A stretch of 10,643 nucleotides of DNA from Saccoglossus kowalevskii. Taxonomy: Eukaryota; Hemichordata; Enteropneusta; Harrimaniidae. Positions 1 through 7,682 of this stretch are shown piece by piece. Within the stretch, counting starts at the first letter, position 1; the number at the start of each line of letters is the position of its first letter. Both the position numbers and the translations under genes were made by a program. The stretch lies in contig NW_003118930.1 of the NCBI RefSeq assembly GCF_000003605.2, positions 62,616 through 73,258 of the forward strand. Reading direction: 5' to 3'. The notes under the pieces were generated by a model. That model ran no database searches, was not told where the DNA came from, and saw only the letters and a list, made by a program, of their open reading frames with translations.

Positions 1-1
1 A

Positions 2-412
2 TGACACGAGTTCATTTCTTTTGTTTAGTGTGAAGTGCTAGGGTCTAAAAATTATGATGAATTTTTCTTTCAAACTAAAATGTATCGTTTGCTGGAGCTA
101 TTATACGGGCCACTGCGAGCAAGGATTTTCCATTGTATTTTATATTTAATATTTTTTTCTTTGAGTGACCAGACGTGTTTACTTAGTTCTGTCGCATTTC
201 TGGAGGCCTGATTGCGAAATGAGGCCGTGTGGATTCTGTATCTTGTTTTGAACTCATTACCAGTAAGTCCGACGTACGTTTCGCTGGTGTGTTTGTCTAA
301 ACGCGTAACTGCCACTTGGTATACGACGCCAGACTGCAAACATTCCCCATCTAGTGGACATGTTTTTTTTTCTGGCAATTGCATAACTTGTTAGCCTTCG
401 TTTCGTCAGTGG
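2..412 (-). pseudogene. PLE Cys-rich motif and GIY-YIG endonuclease domain, frameshifted
   Basis: On the minus strand the Cys-rich motif NKLCNCQKK is read just before an A tract. In another frame (384-70) comes CPLDGECLQSGVVYQ followed by TSETYVGLTGNEFKTRYRIH, then TELSKHVWSLK and IQWKILA. VVYQ and YVGLT match the GIY and YIG elements, the Arg of the KTRY region matches the catalytic Arg, and the Glu of TELSKHVW sits where the family's conserved region lies. The Cys pattern (C-x-C, then C-x5-C) is the zinc-finger-like motif that precedes the nuclease in PLEs. The frame breaks after SKRY, and the C-terminal tail (SLKEKFIIIF, then LNKRNELVS after a stop) is read in another frame down to the window edge. 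The A tract has 9 A here and 8 in the right copy; neither length keeps the two halves in one frame. Confidence 0.88.
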
Positions 413-492
413 TAGTTTTCGGTCGCGAGTTGGTGTTTTTTGTTGTTGTTGATGGTATCTTTGATGTTGTTCATACAGCTATAGCTGACTTT
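229..492 (-). repeat. inverted repeat B, left arm (pairs with 1824-2091)
   Basis: The reverse complement matches 1824-2091 over about 265 bp covering the end of the PLE linker, the Cys-rich motif and the first half of GIY-YIG. The arms differ by a 5-base deletion on the left (near 414-420), one A in the A tract and scattered substitutions. Confidence 0.9.
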
Positions 493-785
493 GATTGTAT
501 TTCTGTTACATATTTCCTTGAGGTTGTTGCCGGTAGGAAAGCACTTGTCGATTAGATCCAGGAATCGCTTTCCTATACTGTTGCGCACATTGCAGCTATA
601 TGGTGGGTTGAACCAAAGGTCGTTGCTACGCGGCCGATTTTTTTACCCTTCTCCATGGGGGGGGGGGGCTCAAACTTTAGTTGGTGTTTGTAGCCACTTT
701 CGTGTAGAGCTCTTTGGTAGGGTGGTGCCACGATGTCTAACATCTTTTTATCTGACGATATTGCGGAAAGACGCTTGTTAATCCC
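406..785 (-). pseudogene. PLE linker between RT and endonuclease, frameshifted
   Basis: Two frames carry the linker. The first, from about 782, reads INKRLSAISSD and then ALHESGYKHQLKF, the usual start of the segment downstream of the PLE RT. It is lost in the poly-C/poly-G tract at 657-668. The second, from about 620 to 406, reads WFNPPYSCNVRNSIGKRF, then LIDKCFP and NRNTIKVSYSCM, all conserved PLE linker motifs. It ends at a stop created by a 5-base deletion relative to the right copy near 414-420. The part between about 493 and 785 has no counterpart in the right copy. The segment belongs to the same ancestral reading frame as the RT above and the endonuclease below. Confidence 0.85.
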
Positions 786-1584
786 GGCCGTTGTTTTTAA
801 ACACGCGACAGATAGATTTTTTATTTTTTTCAGTCTCTTTGGGTGTGGCGTCTAAGGCGACTAAGCCATCATCTCTGTATAGACCGATGTGAACTTCCTT
901 TTTTAACTGTGCTTTGAGCTGTGAAAGCAGGAAGCAGCCCACAAGTTCACAGGTCTCTGCGCCGTCGAAACTTCCAATTGTAACATCAAACGTGTTGGAG
1001 CCCCTCTTTTGCCACGGCGATTGATTATGGATCAACAATGTTTGTTTGGCGTGAGTGATTATGTTTATTTCTTCATCCGGGATATTATCGTAAGCTGAGG
1101 CAAAACGTAACGCTTTGCTTAATATATCCTCGCTTATGGATGGGTAGAATTCCACAACGTCAAAACAAATAAAGTTATAGCGTGGCTTGTTATCGATGTT
1201 GTCGAACCATTTTATCACGGGGGACGTACTTTTCCACTGGTGGATATCAGTAGCTTCGATGATTTTCTTGTTAATTCTATCCAGGATTTGTTTGCCTATC
1301 TTTCCTATTTCAGATTTGGTTGGGTTGATTAGTCTGCACGATGGGTTATTTGCGAAGTTCAGTTTGTGATCTTTTAGGGTTATGTAAGCCTCCGTTTTCG
1401 CGCTGATGTCCATTCGGTTGTCAATTTCCAATGACTGGGCGATTTGCTAATCAATTTGCGTGATGTTAGCAGCGGTAGCGTCGGTAGATATTTTATACGA
1501 TTTAGTCACGTTCTTTTCTAGGAGTTTACGATAAGCGGACGTTTCCGTTTTATAAAAGTTAGTGGTTTTATCAGCTGGAATTAA
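778..1584 (-). pseudogene. PLE reverse transcriptase domain, partial, one internal stop
   Basis: The frame opens at the junction with IPADKTTNFY, the start of the conserved PLE RT core, and continues through KNVTKSYK-like sequence. A TAG at 1447-1449 interrupts it, after which it stays open to a TAA at 778-780. Visible motifs in order are TLKDHK, SCRLINPTKSEIG, FDVVEFYPSI (catalytic Asp region), GSFDGAETCELVG and GLYRDDGL (the second catalytic Asp pair). These are typical of the PLE RT and of no cellular gene I know. The frame ends just after SICRVFKNNG, where the copy has lost the following segment found on the right copy. There is no start codon in this copy because the N-terminal part is missing. 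The frame change at the 778 end means RT and linker are no longer continuous. Confidence 0.9.
786..873 (-). repeat. inverted repeat A, left arm (pairs with 1586-1674)
   Basis: The reverse complement of this stretch matches 1586-1674 almost base for base, starting at GATGATGGCTTAGTCGCC and ending at ACAACGGCC. Small differences occur in the A-rich part. The arms come from the same PLE segment (RT active site to RT tail) and are separated by about 710 bp. Confidence 0.9.
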
Positions 1585-1585
1585 C

Positions 1586-1674
1586 GATGATGGCTTAGTC
1601 GCCTTAGACGCCACACCTAAAGAGACTGAAAAAATAAAAAAAAGCTTGTCACGTGTTTAAAAAAAACAACGGCC
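1586..1674 (+). repeat. inverted repeat A, right arm (pairs with 786-873)
   Basis: This is the partner of the left arm. Similarity begins exactly at the head-to-head breakpoint (1585/1586), which marks the breakpoint precisely. It ends where the left copy has its internal deletion. Confidence 0.9.
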
Positions 1675-1823
1675 TAAAGATCACGATCGAAGCAAACAAG
1701 AAAATCGTAAACTTCCTTGATGTCACGCTAAACCTCATTGAAAGTTCGTACAGTCCCATCATAAAGCCTAATGCCAACTTGGTATATGTACACAAAGAGA
1801 GTAATCACCTACCCGCCATCACA

Positions 1824-2091
1824 AAATCAGCTATAGCTGTATGAACAACATCAAAGATACCATCAACAAGAAAAACAAACACCAACTCGCGACCGAAAAT
1901 AACACTACCACTGCCGAAACGAAAGCCAACAAGTTATGCAATTGCCAGAAAAAAAACATGTCCACCAAACGGGAAGTGTTTGCAGTCTGGCGTCGTATAT
2001 CAAGCGGAAGTTACGCGTTTATACAAACACACCAGCGAAACGTACGTCGGACTTACTGGTAATGAGTTCAAAACAAGATACAGAAACCACA
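1824..2091 (+). repeat. inverted repeat B, right arm (pairs with 229-492)
   Basis: This is the partner of left arm B. It begins at the AAAATCAGC site joined to the NHLP segment by deletion and ends in the GIY-YIG region where the right copy jumps to the C-terminus. Confidence 0.9.
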
Positions 2092-2222
2092 TGTGTCATC
2101 ATGCCGACACAGATCAAAAGCTCTAATATGTAACAATTAAACTTTCTATTTAATTTTAATTAATATGTTAATTTGCGAAGCTTATAATGTATGCTCTTTG
2201 GTGCAGTAAATTATTAAACATA

Positions 2223-2275
2223 AAGCTCCTGATGAGTAAGGTACTTGCATCATACGAAACAGTGCTGTCGAGTTT
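2223..2275 (+). ncRNA. hammerhead ribozyme, type I, PLE-associated
   Basis: All three conserved core blocks are present in order and spacing: CTGATGA at 2229-2235, GAAA at 2256-2259, and TC (of GTC) at 2268-2269, with predicted self-cleavage after C2269. Helix I pairs 2223-2228 (AAGCTC) with 2270-2275 (GAGTTT): six pairs including one G-U. Helix III pairs 2259-2262 (ACAG) with 2265-2268 (CTGT) around a two-base loop. Helix II (2236-2255) has G-C, U-A and A-U next to the core, then an A-A mismatch and further weaker pairs. Open ends at helix I and a minimal helix III are what is known for hammerheads in Penelope-like elements. It sits about 90 bp after the stop codon of the right PLE copy, on the same strand. 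Helix II imperfections may lower activity. Confidence 0.8.
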
Positions 2276-2276
2276 C

Positions 2277-2515
2277 AATATTCATGTAGTTGTGTATTAA
2301 TTCCTCTATCACCGTATTCACCCGCTCTACATATACTTTGTATTAAGCACTTTTGTTTTGGAATAATCGACTTTCGTATCTACATTTTATATACGAACGA
2401 AATGGAAATACGAAATAGTCTCCCACGAACCTTGCCTCCAATAACCCGCACTCCAGGACGCAACACTAAATGTCAAACAAAGGCACACAACCAGAATATG
2501 TCAAATAATACTAAT
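2277..2515. other. AT-rich sequence after the PLE, no gene seen
   Basis: No coding frame or RNA gene is recognised. The stretch may include the distal end of the right PLE copy, since PLE ends are variable and no boundary or target-site duplication could be identified by eye. Confidence 0.5.
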
Positions 2516-2845
2516 TCAATAATACAATAAGCATAAACCATTTACAGGAGTAATATAAATCACAAATCGGTCAGCAATATACATCACAATAATAATAACA
2601 TTTATGATAATAGCCCAGCTCGGAATTGCCCACCCTAGATTCGTTGCGGGTTTCACGAGTGGTTGTACAGTAATGAATGCGTTCTCAATGCCACACACAG
2701 ATGCACACAGAGATTCGGCAGATTCAAGCGAATTAAAGAAAACAATTACGCTGCCATTAGCACGAGAGAATGCACAAAGCTGTGAGACAGCCTCAACAAT
2801 TTTTTTCAATTTTAATACCATCCAGTGACATGCATTTGACTCCAT
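2516..2845 (-). CDS. unrecognised 109-codon frame, doubtful
   Basis: This is an ATG-initiated frame of 109 codons with a favourable start context (A at -3, G at +4). The predicted protein has a mixed N-terminal half and a hydrophobic C-terminal stretch (SWAIIINVIIIVMYIADRF) that could be a membrane segment. However, that stretch lies over an A/T-rich AATAATAACA-like sequence and may be an artefact of composition. The plus strand is also open over 2604-2828, so one of the two frames, or both, is chance. I recognise no family and no promoter or splice signals. It may be a relic exon or simply random. Confidence 0.18.
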   Translation of the reverse strand: MESNACHWMVLKLKKIVEAVSQLCAFSRANGSVIVFFNSLESAESLCASVCGIENAFITVQPLVKPATNLGWAIPSWAIIINVIIIVMYIADRFVIYITPVNGLCLLYY

Positions 2846-2850
2846 GCTTT

Positions 2851-2926
2851 CGTGTCAACGCAGCAAAAGGTGTTGACACGTGTACTCGTCATGAAGGCGG
2901 CCATCTTGGCAGGCCCCTTGACGAGT
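2851..2926. repeat. two adjacent perfect hairpins
   Basis: CGTGTCAAC (2851-2859) pairs with GTTGACACG (2872-2880), nine pairs around a 12-base spacer. Immediately after, ACTCGTCA (2884-2891) pairs with TGACGAGT (2919-2926), eight pairs. The second loop contains GGCGGCCATCTTGG, a YY1-like site on the minus strand. No terminator or known RNA class is implied. Confidence 0.6.
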
Positions 2927-4370
2927 GAAACAAACAGAGAAAACTAAAACAACTGAACTTAAAACGGGGCAGATTTTTGCCAAAACTATTTGTCAAATAC
3001 CGATTACATATTTTTTAGTACAATTTTCTTTTCAAAATGTGGGATAGAATTACTAAAGTTATTGTATACACAAAAACAATTATTAACGACGACGACAGCG
3101 CCGGACAGAAATACCTTTCCCTTCCATCTTACGGGCAAGGTAAAAAATAATACTGATTCAAATGGGTATACTTGGCCTACATGTGGCAATGCATTATGAG
3201 GAATTTCTAATCACTCAATCTAGACATAATGTACCCATAACATAAACAGTATTAAAAGCAATTCTTAGCCCGAAGTGATATGTACCAATATGTACGAGTA
3301 TTCGCCAGCATTCGCCACGTAAAGAATGATATTGCGCATGCGCGAATTAAATCACTTGCGTGTGCACTTTTTTATTTGGCCAATGGAAATGCTTCCAAAT
3401 GGAGGGATTATAGAAATACGAGCGTCAGCTAAAAATAATCGAATGAACAGATCAAATCCATTAGTTGCATGATTGTATCTAAATGACATTTCTTATTGAA
3501 GAGTATTGCACGAAAGACAACAATGATGTTACGTTTATTATTGATCTTTGCGGTTGCCAGTCTGACACAAACAGCCCCGCACAAGGCAGGTTTACCCTTT
3601 TATTAATCTACGATGTTTTGTGTATATTTACTTATCTACTATTGCCACTATACCAGCATTATTTTAGTTCTTTTATATATACAAAACTTCCTTGACTAGA
3701 CAACACAACGCTTAGTGACTTAAGGAGTATGCGTTCACCAATGGTAATCTTACACTCTTATTTTTTAAATAAGGTTCTTCTAAAAATATAGAACATATAT
3801 ATATATATTGTTACGATATTCTATTTTTGCTGTAATATAAATGTATTTTGGTAATGCCCAGTTAGCTATCAAATGATGCCTCTCAAAATATGTGTGTCAA
3901 TGACAATACATCCACACCCACGCCGGCAGTCTCTCCTCTTATGCTGCTGCGCTCTTTGATGTTTTTGACAGGAAACAGATATCATTATCTCTTCCCTTTC
4001 AAGACATGGACGATGTGGATTCTGTCGCGTATGACGTGCCCAATATCTCTACTTGCCTACATTGTGCCTTATTTGTCACATTTATCAAATCAATTCTAGG
4101 GAGTTTTTTCACAGTTGTAATGAAACACTACTCTGCTACTAATCAGTTATGTTCACTACGGCAACAATGTTTTTTGAGTTATTATCTGCACTGCTCACTT
4201 ATTAATATTATAAAATTAAACCAGATTGCTGATTGATACAACTATACTCCGTTACGTCTAGGTGTGTGACAATTGTTTCAGCTATGTTCACCGTAGCAAG
4301 AACCTCCAAGCTCTCTGGGTATTGTCTACTTTGTTCATGGTTTAATAAAGTAAAACTATGAAGTTAAATG
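2927..4370. other. AT-rich, apparently non-coding stretch
   Basis: Only short open frames occur, and none has recognisable protein similarity. Visible features are a short TA repeat near 3796-3808, a direct repeat of ATTCGCCA at about 3300-3317, and an NRF1-like plus CCAAT motif pair at 3334-3384. I see no exon, tRNA or mobile-element protein. Confidence 0.6.
3334..3384. promoter_or_regulatory. NRF1-like site and CCAAT box
   Basis: The palindrome GCGCATGCGC (3334-3343) matches the core recognised by metazoan NRF-1. Thirty-six bases on, GGCCAATGG contains a CCAAT box (3380-3384). Such pairs occur in metazoan housekeeping promoters, but no gene is visible on either side, so this is a motif match only. 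Confidence 0.3.
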
Positions 4371-4374
4371 AATT

Positions 4375-5600
4375 GTGAAACTTTATTATTGTTATTATAT
4401 GTTTCACAATATTACACTAAAACATGTGAAAAAGGCGGCGGAGCGCCATTCTAGCCAAAATCGGCTAGTAAGCCGTCATATGGCACGGGTATGTGCTAAT
4501 ACGACGCATTCCATTATCTTAGCAAATGAAAATAAAAATTTCGACTATTCTAATCCTTTAACCAATGTTGTTGCTGTGTGTTTTACCGGCTTGTTGGAGT
4601 ATATACGAATCAATTCATCGTAACATATTTAAATAATAACACATGTTTGTGAGGGTAATAACACGATTTTTTCCTGCCCAAAGTATAGTCGTCATGACAA
4701 ATCGTAATATTCCCCAAATGACTATGTGTTATTTATTTAATCACATCTAACAGACATTCACCATGCACAATCGAATCTGTCATACATCCCTCACAACCGC
4801 ACACCCACAAAATAACTTATATATATGAAGTATGCAATATGTTATTTTATGTAATATAACAAGTGACACACTACTCAATGCAGTGCATACATTTTCAGTC
4901 ACGGATACTCTTTGTTAATTACCGTGTTTCAGCAGTTATTGAATATAAAATTATTAAAATGAATTGATAAATTCTCAAACGCAAGGTATGTCACTATTCG
5001 CCAGATAAAAATATCAGTGTGCCGTAAAATTTACTGCAATGACTTTCTCGTGAACGTTCCGCAACTTCTATTCACAAGTCACTCGGTGTACATCCGCAGC
5101 GATTTCAGTTGGACGTTTCAGTGACGGTTTCGTCGAACATTTTTGCTTTATATAAAGAATACCCTAAACATCAAAATTTAGTATCCATTCTGGTACGTTT
5201 GCTATCCATTTCGGATGGCTAAATGGCCTTGGAAATCTTGAGAGCAACCATATGCATGAAACGGCAATTTGTTATGCGCAGCAGTTTCAGTGACGTCATC
5301 TATGTGTTATACTATGTAATATCTACGTGGCGGGCAATATAACATGTAATATTCATTTTATTCAATGTCATGTGGACAAGTCTTTACCAATCACATCATC
5401 TATAATTATCTTCAAAACAAGTTGAAATTTAAATTGAATGCCAAGTTAAAATTGATCAAACAAACAATGGCAAATATATAATCACAACACACATTGCCAC
5501 CCGTTCAGATATGGTTTTGTACTGCTCTTCGAAATTTAGGATATTTTCCTGATTTTAGCGTAGGTTTATACAAGACATCATTAATCAATCAAGATGAACT
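4375..5600. other. AT-rich, apparently non-coding stretch with CRE-like and TATA-like motifs
   Basis: A 74-codon ATG frame at 4399-4620 has no recognisable similarity and is probably chance. A small hairpin CTAGCC/GGCTAG lies at 4451-4468. The stretch around 5115-5298 holds a repeated GTTTCAGTGACG, a TATATAAA and a perfect CRE (listed separately). No exon is recognised. Confidence 0.55.
5115..5298. promoter_or_regulatory. repeated GTTTCAGTGACG, TATA-like sequence and perfect CRE
   Basis: The 12-base sequence GTTTCAGTGACG occurs identically at 5115-5126 and 5284-5295. The second copy runs into the palindrome TGACGTCA (5291-5298), the full CREB/ATF site, while the first holds only the half site. 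TATATAAA lies at 5149-5156. A promoter is possible, but no downstream gene was found. Confidence 0.3.
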
Positions 5601-5607
5601 GCAATGA

Positions 5608-5820
5608 TTGTGGAACCAGCAGAAAGTTCGATTGAGTCAGGGTCATCTGTCATTGAATATGCGAGGTAAAATGATTTCGCAAAGTCAAGCCAAGTTCAAT
5701 TCAGCGGTGTCCATACACAAAGGCAAGATGGCGGATATCAATCAACTTGACACAATCATGACAAAGCTCGGGTCACTTGAAAATGTTACACTCCAAACTG
5801 TGCACATAAAAAAGATTTAA
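5608..5820 (+). other. short open frame, possible coiled-coil remnant, doubtful
   Basis: The frame has 71 codons including the stop (a stop precedes 5608) and no ATG until residue 18. The second half (MADINQLDTIMTKLGSLENV) has the heptad-like hydrophobic spacing seen in coiled-coil regions such as non-LTR retrotransposon ORF1 proteins. No other domain is present, and a CAAGATGGCGG motif (5724-5734) lies inside it. Chance is a good alternative. Confidence 0.15.
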
Positions 5821-6760
5821 ATAAACAATGAGCCTTAACGTTGTACTTCCTTGATTCAGTATAATTATGTTGTCTGGACTTGGGAACAGTTGCGACCATA
5901 GAGAGCGCTGTAATCCTAATAATAATGATTATAAAAATATAACATGCACAGACACATCAAATACATTGACCAAATGATCTACTGCATGAAAATACAACAC
6001 AGTACAACAGTATTCATGTAAAATTGTATAAAAGCAAAACACTGAATAAATCTGAGTAAAATGTATCACTGAAAGGATAATTATTTATCAGTATACTAGG
6101 TCAATTGAACACAAGCACTCCAGTTATAACGGATCGGGGAATTGTCCGTTTTGTGGAATTCAAAAATAGCCAAACAACTAAATTGCAATACAATTCCTGA
6201 TGCAACGTTATACATTCACATTTATGCTAAACTCATCCAATGTGATAGTGGAACACAAGGGAAAATCATACGATTCGGTATAAATAACCCATGCTCGTCG
6301 GTTGCGATTGTTACAGTTATCGTTGAGTTCAAACTACATGGAGCGGGAACACACGATTGTAGTTATAGTTAGTTTGTACAAACCTCCAGCATATCTTCCA
6401 CGTTGGTCAACGAAATGTCACAGTTCCATTCCTCACAATTTCTCCGAAATACTGGTTGGTGCTGTTGTCACATCAACACGATTGTTAGCAGTTCGTCTCG
6501 GCAAATGTCGGTGAAACTTGAAGCTGGGCGACGATTTCCATGGAAGGCGGTAGAAAGTTCATCGACGACTCTCACCTCCGGGTGTGCTTTAGCTGTTCAA
6601 TCAGGTTACTTACAGTCGCTCTGGTGTTCAAAGCTTCCTGCAACACGGTCTGGCACTAATTTGATCGTTAATTCAGGCAGAAATTGAGATGTTTCTTGAC
6701 AAAGGACCAAATCTCCTAATCTGTAAAATATTAGCTAATTGAATTGGGCGTGAAAACAAG
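5821..6760. other. non-coding stretch; possible LTR body on the minus strand
   Basis: No protein similarity is recognised in any frame. If the purine tract at 6769-6780 is a genuine retrotransposon priming site, the LTR would extend from 6768 toward lower coordinates through this stretch. No second LTR copy or LTR end could be found by eye. Confidence 0.35.
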
Positions 6761-6780
6761 GCGTGACATCCTCCCCCTCC
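6761..6780 (-). other. polypurine tract followed by TGTCACG, LTR-edge-like
   Basis: On the minus strand, GGAGGGGGAGGA (6780-6769) is followed at once by TGTCACGC (6768-6761). A purine-only tract ending directly at TG is the signature of the plus-strand priming site and inner edge of a 3' LTR, and TGTCAC-type starts are common in Ty3/Gypsy elements. A minus-strand frame crosses it as SKDHSEGEDVTPC. No matching primer-binding site, second LTR or integrase is visible, so a chance G-rich stretch cannot be excluded. Confidence 0.28.
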
Positions 6781-7682
6781 GAATGGTCTTTCGAGCTACC
6801 ACCCATGAGTCGGCTACCGATCTCTGGGGAAGCGCGGAATACCACACTAACTAACCCTGTCCTAGGGGTATATTAAACTTTTTCTTGAATCTTCGAGGCC
6901 TTCAGCCTATGAAAGTAACAAAATCAGGCATACTACCGAGTCTAATAATGCGGCATCATACACCATGAATCGTTCTTTCACTGTCATCTGTTGTGTGTAC
7001 CTTCCTCGTAACTATCACCTTGCTGATAAGTGAATAACAAGTGGCTCCCGTAATACATTCCAGCTACAGGAAATCCATCAAGACAATTCGCAAATGTGCA
7101 CAACGACAACAGTGGTCAAACAAGAACACACACGTTCCTGATGGTCAAGGGTGTCACATCTGTTTTCACTTCTCAATCTAGGCCTTTGTGGATCAAACCT
7201 AGAAAAATAGAAAATTTACATTTCAAAATTTGTGCACTGTCTGAAAAGCACAAGAATCTACCAGCTGTGGAGAAAATTTAGTGGTTAAGATGAGACCACA
7301 GTCCTCCTACAACTGAAAACTATTCTGGAATAAAACAATTGTTAATAAAGCATCACATAATATCATGAAAACACAGGCAAAGCACTGTCAATGTCGTCTG
7401 TCATCATTGTTCATCGGTCCGCCAGGCAAAGGAAGGGTCAAACTCCCAACTGAAACCCTGGAAGAAAATGGTCAAAAGATACACGTTAAGACGAACAAGA
7501 CAACTGAAACAGAGACCCCCTGCTGAGTGAACCATCAGCGGGGTTTGAAAGTGTACAAGTAACATAACTTGGCAACATGCCATATGAGTCCGGGTATGCT
7601 GTCGCTGACAAAGACACAAACAAATGCTTGCCTGGGTCTCGGAAGCAATTACTACGCCACTTTAATAACTGACTAGAAGTGG
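6781..7682. other. stretch without a recognised gene
   Basis: Open frames here are short and have no recognisable similarity. A hairpin (7518-7526 with 7535-7543, one G-T pair) is visible. If the LTR interpretation is right, this would be the untranslated region between the end of the minus-strand frame (7683) and the polypurine tract. Confidence 0.4.

Larger units (their letters stand above)
1..1585 (-). mobile_element. Penelope-like retroelement (PLE), left copy, degenerate, truncated at both ends
   Basis: Read on the minus strand, this stretch has the PLE order: RT (1584-778), linker with the WFNPPYS motif (about 780-406), Cys-rich motif and GIY-YIG endonuclease (about 410-2). PLEs are eukaryotic retroelements whose single protein joins a telomerase-related RT to a GIY-YIG nuclease. 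The 5' side ends at about 1585, where it meets a second copy on the opposite strand. The 3' side runs past position 1, because the conserved NKRNELVS-type C-terminal motif is read at the very edge. The copy is dead: one in-frame stop in RT, a frame change at the RT/linker boundary, a run of 12 G at 657-668, a 5-base deletion relative to the right copy near 414-420, and a frame change near the end of GIY-YIG. It also lacks about 150 bp that the right copy has (1675-1823). Confidence 0.9.
1586..2133 (+). pseudogene. PLE protein relic: RT tail, linker piece, Cys-rich motif, remnant GIY-YIG
   Basis: The first frame (1586-1660) encodes the RT motif DDGLVALDATPKETEK and stops at TAA 1658-1660 after an A-tract frame change. 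The next frame (about 1653-1844) gives VFKKNNGLKI, KIVNFLDVTLNL and NLVYVHKESNHLP, the usual RT-tail motifs and absent from the left copy. At about 1823 it jumps straight to the KVSYSC-equivalent site of the linker, losing what the left copy has at 493-785. From 1841 the frame reads CMNNIKDTIN, then NKLCNCQKK, and is thrown out of frame by the A tract at 1949-1956. The GIY-YIG start is still readable in other frames up to about 2090. There the sequence jumps to the CRHAD-type C-terminus, ending with SSNM and the TAA at 2131. So at least three deletions or frame breaks affect this copy. Confidence 0.85.
1586..2276 (+). mobile_element. Penelope-like retroelement, right copy, internally deleted, with 3' untranslated end
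   Basis: This copy starts abruptly inside the RT active-site motif (DDGLVALDATPKETEK, with the preceding Tyr-Arg missing), directly joined to the 5'-truncated end of the left copy. It continues through the RT tail, part of the linker, the Cys-rich motif and the start of GIY-YIG. A jump removes most of the nuclease, and the C-terminal codons and TAA (2131-2133) follow. About 90 bp of AT-rich untranslated sequence and a hammerhead-type motif come next. The true end of the element is not visible; 2276 is simply the end of the ribozyme. The close similarity of the shared arms to the left copy suggests the same PLE family. Confidence 0.85.

Noticed and set aside
1187-1369. Plus-strand open frame opposite the RT domain
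   Set aside because: It is the complement of the minus-strand RT, which has clear conserved motifs; the plus frame has none.
3796-3808. TA dinucleotide run considered as a functional site
   Set aside because: It is a short microsatellite typical of AT-rich DNA, with nothing to tie it to a function.
4006-4236. Plus-strand 76-codon frame
   Set aside because: It has AT-rich random-looking composition, no motif, and overlaps another equally unsupported frame.
5623-5632. GTTCGATTG considered as a tRNA/SINE B box
   Set aside because: No A box or tRNA-like fold lies upstream at the expected distance.
6198-6210. CCTGATGCAACG considered as a second hammerhead core
   Set aside because: The core needs CTGATGA with a GAAA and a GTC at the right spacing; these are absent here and at the similar site near 9116.
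6403-6687. Plus-strand 94-codon frame
   Set aside because: It has no recognisable domain, begins at a non-ATG codon and lies in what may be an LTR body; probably chance.
7404-7619. Minus-strand 71-codon frame downstream of the 7683 stop
   Set aside because: It has no recognisable motif and is not in continuous relation with the upstream relic; Cys-rich composition alone is not evidence.
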